Assembly (NCBI GenBank): GCA_016720825.1
Contig: JADKJV010000001.1
Span: 186,001 to 250,000 of the forward strand
Direction of reading: 5' to 3'
DNA: 64,000 nucleotides
DNA from: Chitinophagaceae bacterium
GTDB lineage: Bacteria > Bacteroidota > Bacteroidia > Chitinophagales > Chitinophagaceae
Shown: positions 39,274-48,434 of the stretch, piece by piece
How the letters are laid out: each line of letters starts with the position of its first letter
Position numbering within the stretch: the first letter of the stretch is position 1
The notes under the pieces: generated by a model
The model's database searches: none
What the model saw: the letters and a program-made list of their open reading frames with translations, nothing else
Told to the model about the DNA's origin: nothing
Translations under genes and position numbers: made by a program

Positions 39274-42075
39274 TCAGATCACTACGTTGATCATCTTATT
39301 CTTTACGTATATTATTTTTTTAGGCGACTTCCCCTCCAGCCATTTCTGCACAGTAGTATCGGCCAGCACCAGTTGTTCAACTTCTGCCTGGGTAGCCGTG
39401 AGTGCGATAGTCAGCTCAGTCCTGGTCTTGCCATTTATAGCAACCGGATAGGCTTTGGAAGTTTCTGCCACATAAGCAGGATTGAAAACCGGGAAGGAAG
39501 CATCAAGCACAGAGCCGCTGTTTCCGAGGCGGTGCCAGATTTCTTCACAAATATGCGGGGCATAAGGAGTAAGTAATATACAAAGCGGCTCGAGGATCGC
39601 GCGCTTATGGCAGTTGAGGTCGTTCAGTTCATTCACGGCAATCATGAATCCGCTGACACCGGTATTGAAACTGAAACGCTCGGTATCCTGTTCTGTTTTC
39701 TTAATAGTCTGATGCAGTACTTTCAGTTCTGCAGGTGTTGGCGCTTCATCTGTAACAATCCAGCCTTTAGTTTCATCAGCAAAAAGCCGCCAGCATTTTT
39801 TCAGGAAGCGGTGTACGCCTTCAATCCCTTTGGTGTCCCAGGGTTTGCTCATCTCAACAGGGCCGAGGAACATTTCGTACATACGGAAAGTATCGGCACC
39901 ATATTTAATAACAAGATCATCAGGGTTAACCGTGTTAACTTTCGACTTCGACATTTTCTCCACAATCAGACCCTCAGATATAAAAGGGCCCCACCGGCCT
40001 CCTTTGGGGACGAACAACGACCCATCCTCCAGTATAAATTCAGCGCCGGCAAATTCTGCGTTTCGCCATTTTACAAACTCTTCTGTATTCAGTTCTGTAG
40101 CCATCGACAATATTTACATCCACATGCAGGGCATCTGTGCTGTATTGGTCTTTTAAACCCGCAGAAACAAATAGGTTTTTACCATGCACCCGGTAAACAA
40201 AACGGCTGCTACCTGGATCATTCCCCGGTTCACCAGCTTACGGAACGGTTCATCAAAACCAATATAGCCGAGGTCATACAGGCATTTGGTCCACATGCGA
40301 CTGTACAGTAAATGGCCAACAGCATGTTCGGTACCGCCGATGTATAAATCCACCTGTCCCCAGTAATCACTCACTTTACGGTCGCAGAAGGTTTTATCAT
40401 TGGCAGGATCCATGTAGCGCAGGAAATACCAGGATGATCCGGCATAACCGGGCATCGTGTTGGTTTCATAATGACTGGCAGTCCATGAATCAATATTAGC
40501 CAGCGGCCCTTCGCCTTCGGGACCGGGTTTATAAGAATCCACATGCGGCAGTTCCAGCGGCAGTGCATCGGAACTGAGCGGATAAGCCACGCCATCTTTC
40601 CATTGAACCGGGAAGGGTTCTCCCCAGTAACGCTGGCGGCTGAAGGCGGCATCGCGCATTTTAAAATTCACTTTGCGGGTGCCGATTTCTTTTTCTTCGA
40701 TCGCATTAATGGCAGCACCGATAGCATCTTTCATCAGCATACCATTGAGGAAACCGGAATTTTCCAGCACAGCTTCCTTGGTGGGATTGGCTTCCTCACC
40801 GTTATAAAAAGATCCGATAATATTGGTAACAGGAATATTAAAATACTTCGCGAATTTATGATCGCGTTCATCCCCGCAGGGCACAGCCATGATGGCACCG
40901 GTACCATATCCGGCTAAAACATATTCAGAAATCCAGATAGGAATCTGCCTGCCATCAAAGGGATTTACTGCATAAGCCCCGGTAAATACTCCGCTTATTT
41001 TTTTCTCAGCCATCCGCTCACGCTCACTGCGGCTTTTCACCCAGGCAATGTATTGCTCAACGGTTTCTTTATGTTCTGCGGTAGTAATGGTTTCAACCAG
41101 TGCGTGCTCTGGGGCGATGACCATGAAGTCGACACCGAAAATGGTATCGGGCCTTGTGGTATACACGCGTAACCCACTTTCCACTTTCAACTTTCCACTT
41201 TCAATTTTAAAGGAAATCTCCGCTCCCTCCGATTTCCCAATCCAGTTCGTCTGCATCTCTTTCATCGCATCACTGAAATCAACAGTCTGCAGCCCTTCCA
41301 GTAAACGGTCGGCATATTCAGTAATCCGGAGATACCATTGTCTTAATTTCTTTTTCACTACGGGATGGCCGCCTCTTTCACTCACGCCATTCACCACTTC
41401 ATCATTGGCCAGTACAGTACCGAGGGCTTCACACCAGTTTACTTCTCCAAAACCGCAATAAGAAAGGCGGTAATGCATCAGGATTTCCTGCTGCTGTTTG
41501 AAATCGTATCCTTTCCAGGCAGCGGCATCAAATACAGTGGATGCATCACCCGGACAGGGATGACCAGCATTACCGTTTTGTTCAAATACTTTCACCAACT
41601 CAGTGATCGGTTCAGCTTTGCGGGTCTGCCTGTTGTAATAGCTGCCGAATAATTGAAGGAAAATCCACTGGGTCCATTTATAGTAAGAAGGCTCGCAGGT
41701 ACGCACTTCCCGGTTCCAGTCGTAACAGAAACCGATATTATCAAGCTGTCTCCTGAAATTCGTGATATTATTTTCGGTGGACACCGCAGGATGGATGCCA
41801 TGATCAATAGCATATTGCTCCGCGGGTAAGCCAAAAGCATCATAACCCATCGGATGCAATACATTAAATCCTTTCAGCCTTTTGAAACGGCTGTAAATAT
41901 CAGAAGCAATATAACCCAGGGGATGGCCAACATGCAGGCCGGCGCCGCTCGGATAAGGGAACATGTCCAGCACATAATACTTCGGCTTATCGCTTTCATT
42001 CGATACATGATACACGCCGGATTGTTTCCAGTGTGCCTGCCATTTTTTCTCAATATCCCTGAATTGATATTCCAT
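39274..42075 (-). CDS. leuS: leucyl-tRNA synthetase (two compensating indels)
   Basis: LeuRS charges tRNA-Leu. The start is ATG 42075 (MEYQFRDIEKKWQ). HIGH motif: PYPSGAGLHVGHPLGY. The editing domain includes TTRPDTIFGVD; the KMSKS loop is EKMSKSKVNT. Between 40211 and about 40104 the frame is shifted: one base is missing at 40212 and one extra lies near 40100. Upstream and downstream parts are therefore in the same frame but separated by a stop at 40153. The shifted segment reads correctly as SSRFVYRVHGKNLFVSAGLKDQYSTD. This is an essential gene, so error is likely. The segment KIESGKLKVESG is encoded by a 7-bp repeat (separate entry). The frame is open 44 codons further upstream. Confidence 0.94.
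41177..41204 (-). repeat. in-frame heptanucleotide repeat inside leuS
   Basis: The plus strand reads CTTTCCA, CTTTCAA, CTTTCCA, CTTTCAA: four 7-bp units, or two identical 14-bp units. In leuS it encodes ESGKLKVES-type residues just before TTRPDTIFG. The peptide looks like an insertion at the edge of the editing domain. Confidence 0.75.
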
Positions 42076-42256
42076 CAGTATACCGCTAGGAGATTTAATT
42101 ATTGTTGGTGAATGTGCGTGCTGCGTGGCAGCCGCGGGTTGTGAAAGAAGACTTAAAAAACCGTCCTGATCCTTACCAAACCGGGCGCCTGATACTAACA
42201 GCGCCATTCAATCGTTAGAAGCCTGCCTGCCTTTGAAAAACAGGCAAGATACCTGA

Positions 42257-42264
42257 CAAAAATA
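42257..42264 (-). promoter_or_regulatory. leuS promoter, -7 box TATTTTTG
   Basis: A perfect TAnnTTTG on the minus strand. It implies a leader of about 175 nt before the leuS ATG at 42075. The leader contains a hairpin (GCCTG/CAGGC near 42235) and an ATG at 42207 in frame with leuS. Confidence 0.55.
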
Positions 42265-42286
42265 CGGATTGGACAGCGAAATCTGT

Positions 42287-42294
42287 TATTTTTG
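42287..42294 (+). promoter_or_regulatory. ftsX promoter, -7 box TATTTTTG
   Basis: An identical box in the opposite orientation, 22 bp from the leuS box and 29 bp before the ftsX ATG. The two promoters must overlap in their -33 regions. Confidence 0.55.
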
Positions 42295-42323
42295 CCCGTC
42301 ACTTACTATTCAATATCAGCAAC

Positions 42324-43196
42324 ATGGCTCAATCAGCAAAAGCATCGATCAAACGTGGTAAACCTTCTTATTTCATGTCAATTCTCGGGGTCACCCTGGT
42401 ATTGCTGATTTTGGGGGTTATTGGCACGCTGGTGATCATTGCCAACAAAATGGGATCCCACCTGAAAGAAAATGTAGAGGTGAAGGTGATCCTGCGTGGT
42501 GACCTGAATCCCAAGGACAGCGTGGCCCTGATGCAGTATATCGCAGCCAAACCCTATGTGCGGTCGGTTGACTATGTAAATAAGGACAGGGCCCGTAAGA
42601 TTTATCTCGGCGATGGCAATGAAGACTGGAACAAAGTACTGGATTACAACCCCCTGCCTAATGCCATCTATTTCAAGGTTAAAAAAGATTATCTCAATAC
42701 TGATACACTGAACAGTATCAAAGCCAACCTGGAACAACAGACTTTTGTGGATGAAGTAACCTACCAGCAGGCGCTGGTGAGTAAACTCACCAATAATATA
42801 AGGAAAGCGAGTGCCATTTTCCTGGGCATCGCGCTGATCCTGGCACTTGTGGCTATTGTTTTAATTGACAACACCATTAAACTCGCCATGTTCAGCAACC
42901 GTTTCCTGATTAAAACCATGCAAATGGTGGGTGCCACCCGCTGGTTTATCGCCAGGCCAATGAATATCCGGGCTATTATCAACGGTTCCATCAGCGGGGG
43001 CATTGCCGCCCTGGTTGTATGGCTGATACTGGTGCTGGCAGAAGGCATTGTTCCTGAAATCAAAGCCGTTCACGATAACGGGGCCCTGGCCCTCCTCTTT
43101 TTCGGCCTGATTTTACTCGGTATTTGTATAACCCTGTTCAGCACACACCGGAGTGTAATTAAATACCTGCGGATGAAACTGGACGATCTCTATTGA
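42324..43196 (+). CDS. ftsX: cell division permease-like protein FtsX
   Basis: The 290-residue inner-membrane protein has the FtsX layout: a first TM helix (YFMSILGVTLVLLILGVIGTLVIIA), an extracytoplasmic domain of about 120 residues, then three TM helices with RFLIKTMQMVGATRWFI (the conserved KxMxxVGA coupling segment). With FtsE it activates peptidoglycan hydrolysis at the division site. ftsE is not adjacent, which is usual in Bacteroidota. DUF3098 and uppP genes follow on the same strand, a conserved order in this phylum. Confidence 0.92.
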   Translation: MAQSAKASIKRGKPSYFMSILGVTLVLLILGVIGTLVIIANKMGSHLKENVEVKVILRGDLNPKDSVALMQYIAAKPYVRSVDYVNKDRARKIYLGDGNEDWNKVLDYNPLPNAIYFKVKKDYLNTDTLNSIKANLEQQTFVDEVTYQQALVSKLTNNIRKASAIFLGIALILALVAIVLIDNTIKLAMFSNRFLIKTMQMVGATRWFIARPMNIRAIINGSISGGIAALVVWLILVLAEGIVPEIKAVHDNGALALLFFGLILLGICITLFSTHRSVIKYLRMKLDDLY

Positions 43197-43247
43197 TAAC
43201 CGTTTCCGGCTGTTTTTGCTATATTGCAGCCCCTAAAAGCATGTAAC

Positions 43248-43490
43248 ATGAGCGATACCAAAGCCACCCCTTCCATTTTCAGCAAGGATAATTTTATCTG
43301 GATGCTGGCCGGAGCAGTATTAATTGCCCTGGGTATGTTCCTGATGGCTGGCGGTAAAAGCAGTCCCGCTGATTTTAATCCCAAAGAAGTTTACAGCACC
43401 ACCCGTATTACCATAGCCCCCCTCCTGATCCTCGCAGGTCTGGTCGTGGAAATCTTCGCGATTTTTAAAAAACCTAAGGAGGCGAAGTAG
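43248..43490 (+). CDS. DUF3098 membrane protein
   Basis: The 80-residue protein starts at ATG 43248 (MSDTKATPSIFSKDNFIW). It has two predicted TM helices (FIWMLAGAVLIALGMFLMAGG and IAPLLILAGLVVEIFAIF) separated by DFNPKEVYSTTRI, which matches DUF3098. It is conserved between ftsX and uppP in Bacteroidota; the function is unknown, and a cell-envelope role is inferred from context. The upstream sequence TATATTGC (43219) is a possible promoter. Confidence 0.85.
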   Translation: MSDTKATPSIFSKDNFIWMLAGAVLIALGMFLMAGGKSSPADFNPKEVYSTTRITIAPLLILAGLVVEIFAIFKKPKEAK

Positions 43491-43515
43491 GAGGAGGTTA
43501 GAATAAATTATTTTG

Positions 43516-43543
43516 AAAGGTCTTCCAATGGAGGGCCTTTTTT
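43516..43543 (+). terminator. rho-independent terminator after ftsX-DUF3098
   Basis: AAAGGTCTTCC pairs with GGAGGGCCTTT (11 bp with two G-U pairs) around AAT, followed by a T run. Confidence 0.7.
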
Positions 43544-43560
43544 CTTACAGTGTTACAGTG

Positions 43561-43791
43561 TTGGAGGTTGAACCCGAAAGATCGGAAAGTCATTTGGTAG
43601 TTGGAAGTTGGAGGTTGGAGGTTGGAGGTTGAACCCGAAAGATCGAAAATTTCCTACTTGAAGAACATTCCAACAATCCAACATTCCAACAGCTGCGTTC
43701 ATACGCTAACATTCCTGTAGGACATTCCCGAGTTTAGGAAACCTCCAACTTCCAACCTCCAACCTCCAACTTCAAACATCCAACCTCCAAC
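43561..43791. repeat. intergenic heptad-repeat element, copy 3
   Basis: This fills most of the 352-bp gap 43491-43842. GTTGGAG-type units run at 43561-43571 and 43600-43630, and each is followed by GAACCCGAAAGATCG. The inverted arm 43740-43791 has CCAACCT and CCAACTT units. An octad-like stretch TCCAACAA/TCCAACAT lies between (about 43669-43690). The tag CCCGAAAGATCG occurs twice here and once each, inverted, in copies 1 and 2. Confidence 0.8.
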
Positions 43792-43842
43792 ATTATTTCC
43801 CATAATCCGTTTACCTTTACGCCCACTTTAAACCCCTCCCCC

Positions 43843-44664
43843 ATGACCATCGTCGAAGCTATCATCCTCTCTGTAGTGGAAGGCCTGACAGAGTTCCTGC
43901 CCGTATCCTCAACTGGTCACATGGTAATTACCAGTTCATTGCTGGGTATTGAAAAAGATGAATTCACAAAACTGTTTGAAGTATCCATCCAGTTTGGTGC
44001 GATCATGGCAGTGGTAGTTTTATACTGGCGGAAATTTTTTGAATTTAAACGCTGGCAATTTTATGTCAAACTGATAATTGGTGTGATGCCCGCACTGGCG
44101 CTGGGTTATCTTTTCTCTGATAAAATTGATGCACTGCTTGAAAGTCCGGAAACGGTGGCCATTAGTTTGTTTGCCGGTGGTATTGTGCTGATGTTTATTG
44201 ATAAATATTTCAAACGTCCAAAGTTTGAATCGGAAGACCAGGTGAGTTATGGTAATTCATTCATCGTGGGTCTCTGGCAAACTATTGCTATGATTCCGGG
44301 TGTGAGCCGCAGTGCGGCCACCATCATTGGCGGTATGAGCCGGAAATTCAGCCGCCACCTGGCCGCCGAATTTTCTTTCTTCCTGGCCGTACCAACCATG
44401 TTTGCCGCCACCGCTTATTCATTATTTGTAAAAAAATGGGCACATGAAGGCATCACGCGTAAAGGCTATGAAGTGATCATGTCGTCCCGCGACAATACCA
44501 TTGCTTTTATCCTGGGCAACCTGATTGCTTTTGTGGTTGCCATGCTGGCTATCCGCTTCTTTATCAATTTCCTCAAGGTGTACGGATTTAAAATTTTCGG
44601 GGTTTACCGTATCCTGGCAGGACTGTTACTGCTGGCCCTGCTGCTGACCAAAACCATAGGCTGA
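43843..44664 (+). CDS. uppP: undecaprenyl-diphosphate phosphatase
   Basis: The 273-residue integral membrane protein recycles undecaprenyl pyrophosphate to the monophosphate carrier for cell-wall synthesis and confers bacitracin tolerance (BacA family). It contains both catalytic motifs: EGLTEFLPVSSTGH (residues about 10-23) and PGVSRSAATIIGG with the active-site Arg. About eight hydrophobic segments are visible. It follows ftsX and DUF3098 across a repeat-filled gap with a terminator, so it probably has its own promoter. Confidence 0.96.
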   Translation: MTIVEAIILSVVEGLTEFLPVSSTGHMVITSSLLGIEKDEFTKLFEVSIQFGAIMAVVVLYWRKFFEFKRWQFYVKLIIGVMPALALGYLFSDKIDALLESPETVAISLFAGGIVLMFIDKYFKRPKFESEDQVSYGNSFIVGLWQTIAMIPGVSRSAATIIGGMSRKFSRHLAAEFSFFLAVPTMFAATAYSLFVKKWAHEGITRKGYEVIMSSRDNTIAFILGNLIAFVVAMLAIRFFINFLKVYGFKIFGVYRILAGLLLLALLLTKTIG

Positions 44665-44732
44665 TCCAAATACCACATCAAGGGTATCTGATTTCCGGCT
44701 GATTTGTGTAACTATGCTAAAATTTTAACCGC

Positions 44733-45500
44733 ATGAAAAAACTTGTTTTTTCACTGATTCTCGCCACCTCCCTGATGTCATGTACCAACTATGGCAAAAA
44801 AGTAACCTCCGGGAATGTGGAAGTGTATTACAAAGACGGCATCAGTGAAAAAGAAGCAAAACAAACGGCTGACCTGTTATACGAAGGCCTGAAAGCAAGT
44901 GGCGGAGACCTGACAGATAAAAAAAGCGGCCAGCTGACCCGCGGTATGAAAGACACCATCATTTACCGCATGGTAGTAAACAAAGAAAAACTCAAACTGG
45001 TGAAAGACGTGGTGTTTAACCGGATGGGCAATGCACTTTCCTCTATGGTTTTCCAGGACATGCCTGTTAATGTTGAATTAACCGATGATAAATTCGAAAC
45101 TTTCAAAACGATCTATTACGCCAAGATGGAATCAAACCCGGATCTGGGTGAAAAATCCACCGCAGGTAACGTTGAAGTATATCTCAAAGAAGGTGTATCT
45201 AAAGAGCAGTGTGACCAGCTTGCAGATTTCCTGAATAAGGAAATTGGAACGCCTGATCATATTGTCAGCTTTTCGTTCGGAAAAAATACAGACGGCATTT
45301 ATTTAGTGCAGATGGTGTCAGACCGTGTGAAGGCCGAAGACCTGACTGAACATGATCTCAAACTGATGGCTACCCGTATTTCTGTCAATGTACTTGAAGG
45401 AGCGGCGCTGAATTTTGAACTCGCCGATAAAGACTTCACGGGTTTCAAATCCGTAGGCTATGACCCCAACGACCAGGGTGAAACCACTGTTGATCAATAA
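44733..45500 (+). CDS. lipoprotein with duplicated domain, function unknown
   Basis: The 255-residue protein has a lipoprotein signal (MKKLVFSLILATSLMSC). The rest is two copies of a domain of about 110 residues. Copy 1 starts VTSGNVEVYYKDGISEKEAKQTADLL, and copy 2 starts STAGNVEVYLKEGVSKEQCDQLADFL. Both continue to an FE(T/L) strand near the end (VNVELTDDKFETFKTI; LNFELADKDFTGFKSV). I do not recognise the family. It is monocistronic, closed by a strong terminator, and may be an envelope stress or binding protein. Confidence 0.75.
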   Translation: MKKLVFSLILATSLMSCTNYGKKVTSGNVEVYYKDGISEKEAKQTADLLYEGLKASGGDLTDKKSGQLTRGMKDTIIYRMVVNKEKLKLVKDVVFNRMGNALSSMVFQDMPVNVELTDDKFETFKTIYYAKMESNPDLGEKSTAGNVEVYLKEGVSKEQCDQLADFLNKEIGTPDHIVSFSFGKNTDGIYLVQMVSDRVKAEDLTEHDLKLMATRISVNVLEGAALNFELADKDFTGFKSVGYDPNDQGETTVDQ

Positions 45501-45531
45501 TACCAATCACTGACTAATTGCTTACTCAGGA

Positions 45532-45554
45532 AAACCCGCTTCGGCGGGTTTTTT
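45532..45554 (+). terminator. rho-independent terminator with TTCG loop
   Basis: AAACCCGC and GCGGGTTT pair perfectly around a stable TTCG tetraloop and are followed by TTTTTT. Confidence 0.9.
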
Positions 45555-45595
45555 CATGTACTGGATGAAATCCCTATTTTTACCCAAAGCATTGT

Positions 45596-46906
45596 ATGCA
45601 AACAGCTCCGAAAAAAGTAGTGAATGGCTGGGCCATGTATGACTGGGCCAACAGCGTATATAACCTCGTCATCACCTCTACCATATTCCCCGCGTATTTC
45701 GAAGCCGTTACCGGTGACGGGAATCAATCCACTTCCAATGACAAAGTCGTTTTCCTTGGAAGGGAATTTGTAAATACATCTTTATATAATTATGCCCTGG
45801 CCATTGCCTTCTTTGTGGTCGCCGTGATTTCACCTATCCTTTCATCCATTGCAGATTACAAGGGTAACAAGAAAAAATTCATGAACTTTTTCCTTACCAT
45901 GGGCAGCCTGGCCTGTGCGGGGATGTTCTTTTTTACCAGTAACAACCTGCTTACCGGTATTATTTGTATGATCATTGCCTGTATCGGATATTGGAGCAGC
46001 CTGGTATATTATAATTCTTTCCTTCCTGAAATTGCTGCTCCTGAGGACCGTGACCGGGTGAGTGCACGTGGTTTTGCTTACGGTTATATCGGCAGCGTGA
46101 TTTTACAGATCATCTGTTTTGTATTCGTCATGAAACCTGAGTTATTTGGTTTTACCAAAGAAGGCAGCATGCAATACCGGCTTTGCTTCCTGCTTGTTGG
46201 TATCTGGTGGTGGGGCTTCGGACAGTTTTCACTCAGGCGCCTCCCCCGCTCACAACCTGCCGGGGAGCGGAACCAGAAAAATATCCTTACAAATGGTTAC
46301 AGCGAATTACGCAAGGTTTGGAAACAGGTACTGCAAACGCCAATCCTCAAACGCTTTTTATTTTCTTTCTTCTTTTTCAACATGGGCGTGCAAACAGTCA
46401 TGTTATCGGCAACATTATACGGAAAAGGTGAATTATCCATCCCTACTGAGAGCCTGATCATCGCCATCCTGATTATTCAACTGATTGCCATTCCCGGTGC
46501 CTTTGCCATTTCCTGGTTATCGAGACAGATTGGCAACTTCAAAGCCCTGATGGCCTGTATATTCCTGTGGATAGTGATTTGTATCGGTGCCTATTTTATA
46601 CCCCGGGGCGGGGTTATCCCTTTCTATACACTGGCAGTAGTTGTGGGATTTGTGATGGGTGGCATACAATCACTCAGCCGTTCTACATATGCCAAACTAA
46701 TGCCCGAGACAAAAGACACCGCTTCCTTCTTCAGTTTCTTTGATGTGTCTGAAAAAATTGCCATTGTAATTGGCATGTTCAGCTTTGGATTCTTTACAGA
46801 ATTCACCGGCTCACAAAGAGCATCGGTGCTGGCATTGATGTCATTCTTTATTATCGGACTGGTGCTGCTTTTTTATGCAAGGGCAGCAGAGAAAAAACAT
46901 GGCTAA
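45596..46906 (+). CDS. MFS transporter, UMF1 (Atg22-like) type
   Basis: The 436-residue protein has about twelve hydrophobic segments. The N-terminal motif NGWAMYDWANSVYNLVI and the block LPEIAAPEDRDRVSARGFAYGYIGS are characteristic of the UMF1/Atg22-related branch of the major facilitator superfamily, as is QSLSRSTYAKLMPE in the second half. Substrate is unknown; relatives are proposed amino-acid or small-molecule exporters. Its stop codon overlaps the stop of the convergent 46903-47520 gene by 4 bp. Confidence 0.87.
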   Translation: MQTAPKKVVNGWAMYDWANSVYNLVITSTIFPAYFEAVTGDGNQSTSNDKVVFLGREFVNTSLYNYALAIAFFVVAVISPILSSIADYKGNKKKFMNFFLTMGSLACAGMFFFTSNNLLTGIICMIIACIGYWSSLVYYNSFLPEIAAPEDRDRVSARGFAYGYIGSVILQIICFVFVMKPELFGFTKEGSMQYRLCFLLVGIWWWGFGQFSLRRLPRSQPAGERNQKNILTNGYSELRKVWKQVLQTPILKRFLFSFFFFNMGVQTVMLSATLYGKGELSIPTESLIIAILIIQLIAIPGAFAISWLSRQIGNFKALMACIFLWIVICIGAYFIPRGGVIPFYTLAVVVGFVMGGIQSLSRSTYAKLMPETKDTASFFSFFDVSEKIAIVIGMFSFGFFTEFTGSQRASVLALMSFFIIGLVLLFYARAAEKKHG

Positions 46907-47520
46907 TATTTTTTAATTGTTTTTATGATGTCTTCCGGGTTATGATCCGGGAAAACATTCCGCTTGCCTGTTTTGGCAGAAAAGCGGAGGTAAACCACAT
47001 GCGGGGATTTTTTAAAAGCATGCGGCGCATCCGGGAAAACCGAAATCAGGTAGAGATAACAATCCTGGTCAGTTTTTAATCCGTTAAAAGACTCCACGAG
47101 GTGATACTGCATACCGATCATTGGAAATCCATTGATATTTTTAACCACTTTGTCTATTGTCCAGTCTGTGACTGAAGATGAATCAGTAATAACCAGGTCA
47201 TTTTTAGTCAATCCCTGTGCATACTTCAATAAATCCAGGGGTTTGCTGTAATCCCCGCTTTTCCATGCATGTAAAGGATCTGTATCAATCTTAAAATCCA
47301 CCGCAAACAATTGTGCATTCAGGTCTGAAGCCCAGGTAGTGGTGGTGTCGTATGTAAATGTGTTGGGCAGCCTGACCGAGAAATACCTTTCCTGCTCTTC
47401 CAGCGTGTCATTGAAATAGGTATTCCAGCGCACATAAAAAGGTTTCACCATTTTTTCATGCTGCTGGGCCTGTGTGCATACAGCCAGGAAAAGGAACAGG
47501 GTAAGAAAACGTGCTTTCAA
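46903..47520 (-). CDS. secreted protein, function unknown
   Basis: The 205-residue protein has a signal peptide (MKARFLTLFLFLAVCTQAQ). The mature part (HEKMVKPFYVRWNTYFNDTLEEQERYFSVRLP) continues as an alpha/beta fold without known catalytic motifs. It resembles short secreted or lipid-trafficking hypothetical proteins of Bacteroidota, but no family name can be given. It diverges from the MBL-fold gene with 53 bp between starts. Confidence 0.65.
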   Translation of the reverse strand: MKARFLTLFLFLAVCTQAQQHEKMVKPFYVRWNTYFNDTLEEQERYFSVRLPNTFTYDTTTTWASDLNAQLFAVDFKIDTDPLHAWKSGDYSKPLDLLKYAQGLTKNDLVITDSSSVTDWTIDKVVKNINGFPMIGMQYHLVESFNGLKTDQDCYLYLISVFPDAPHAFKKSPHVVYLRFSAKTGKRNVFPDHNPEDIIKTIKKY

Positions 47521-47573
47521 TCCGGTAATTTTTTGGGCAAATTAGTTATTACTTTGCATTCTTATCTGGCGTT

Positions 47574-48434
47574 ATGAAATTATATACTGTTAATACCGGC
47601 TATTTCAAATTGGATGGCGGTGCCATGTTTGGCGTTGTACCTAAATCCATCTGGCAAAAACTCAATCCGGCCGACGATAACAATATGTGCAGCTGGGCAC
47701 TCCGTTGTTTGCTGATTGAAGACGGCAACCGGCTGATATTGGTTGACAATGGCATGGGAAATAAACAGGATGCTAAATTTTTCGGGCACTATTTCCTGCA
47801 TGGCAATGACAGTTTAGACGGGTCCCTGAAACAACTCGGTTTCCACAGGGATGATATCACCGATGTTTTCCTGACCCACCTGCATTTTGACCATTGCGGC
47901 GGCAGTATCAACCGGGAAGGTGACTCACTGGTGCCTGCTTTTAAAAAAGCGGTGTACTGGAGCAACCAATCGCATTGGGACTGGGCCGTTAAACCCAACG
48001 ACCGGGAAAAAGCTTCATTCCTGAAAGAAAATATACTTCCTATTGAATCCAGCGGGCAGTTGAAACTGATTGAAACTGCCGATATGAAAGATGAGCGGCT
48101 CGGTGAAGTTCCTTTTGCGGATAACATCAGCATCCGTTTTGTAAACGGTCACACAGAAAAAATGATGCTGCCCCAGATCAGGTATAAAGACAAGACCATT
48201 GTATATATGGCCGACCTGCTTCCATCCCAGGGCCATATTCCCCTGCCCTATGTAATGGCGTATGATATGTTTCCCCTTACCACATTACAGGAAAAAAAAT
48301 CTTTCCTGAATGAAGCTGCTGACGGTAATTACCTGCTCTTTTTTGAACATGATCCGGTATATGAACTCTGCTCGCTCACACGGACAGAAAAAGGAATCCG
48401 CCCCGGGCAGTATTTGTCAATGAAAGATATTTAA
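47574..48434 (+). CDS. MBL-fold metallohydrolase
   Basis: The 286-residue cytoplasmic protein has the metallo-beta-lactamase metal motif THLHFDHCGG (HxHxDH), then NGHTEKMML and YMADLLPS, which supply the third His and bridging Asp. The distal His is in FEHDPVYE. No signal peptide is visible. The overall pattern is like lactonase or quorum-quenching type hydrolases (AttM/AiiA-like branch), but substrate cannot be inferred. It overlaps the end of the convergent flippase-like gene by 4 bp. Confidence 0.87.
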   Translation: MKLYTVNTGYFKLDGGAMFGVVPKSIWQKLNPADDNNMCSWALRCLLIEDGNRLILVDNGMGNKQDAKFFGHYFLHGNDSLDGSLKQLGFHRDDITDVFLTHLHFDHCGGSINREGDSLVPAFKKAVYWSNQSHWDWAVKPNDREKASFLKENILPIESSGQLKLIETADMKDERLGEVPFADNISIRFVNGHTEKMMLPQIRYKDKTIVYMADLLPSQGHIPLPYVMAYDMFPLTTLQEKKSFLNEAADGNYLLFFEHDPVYELCSLTRTEKGIRPGQYLSMKDI

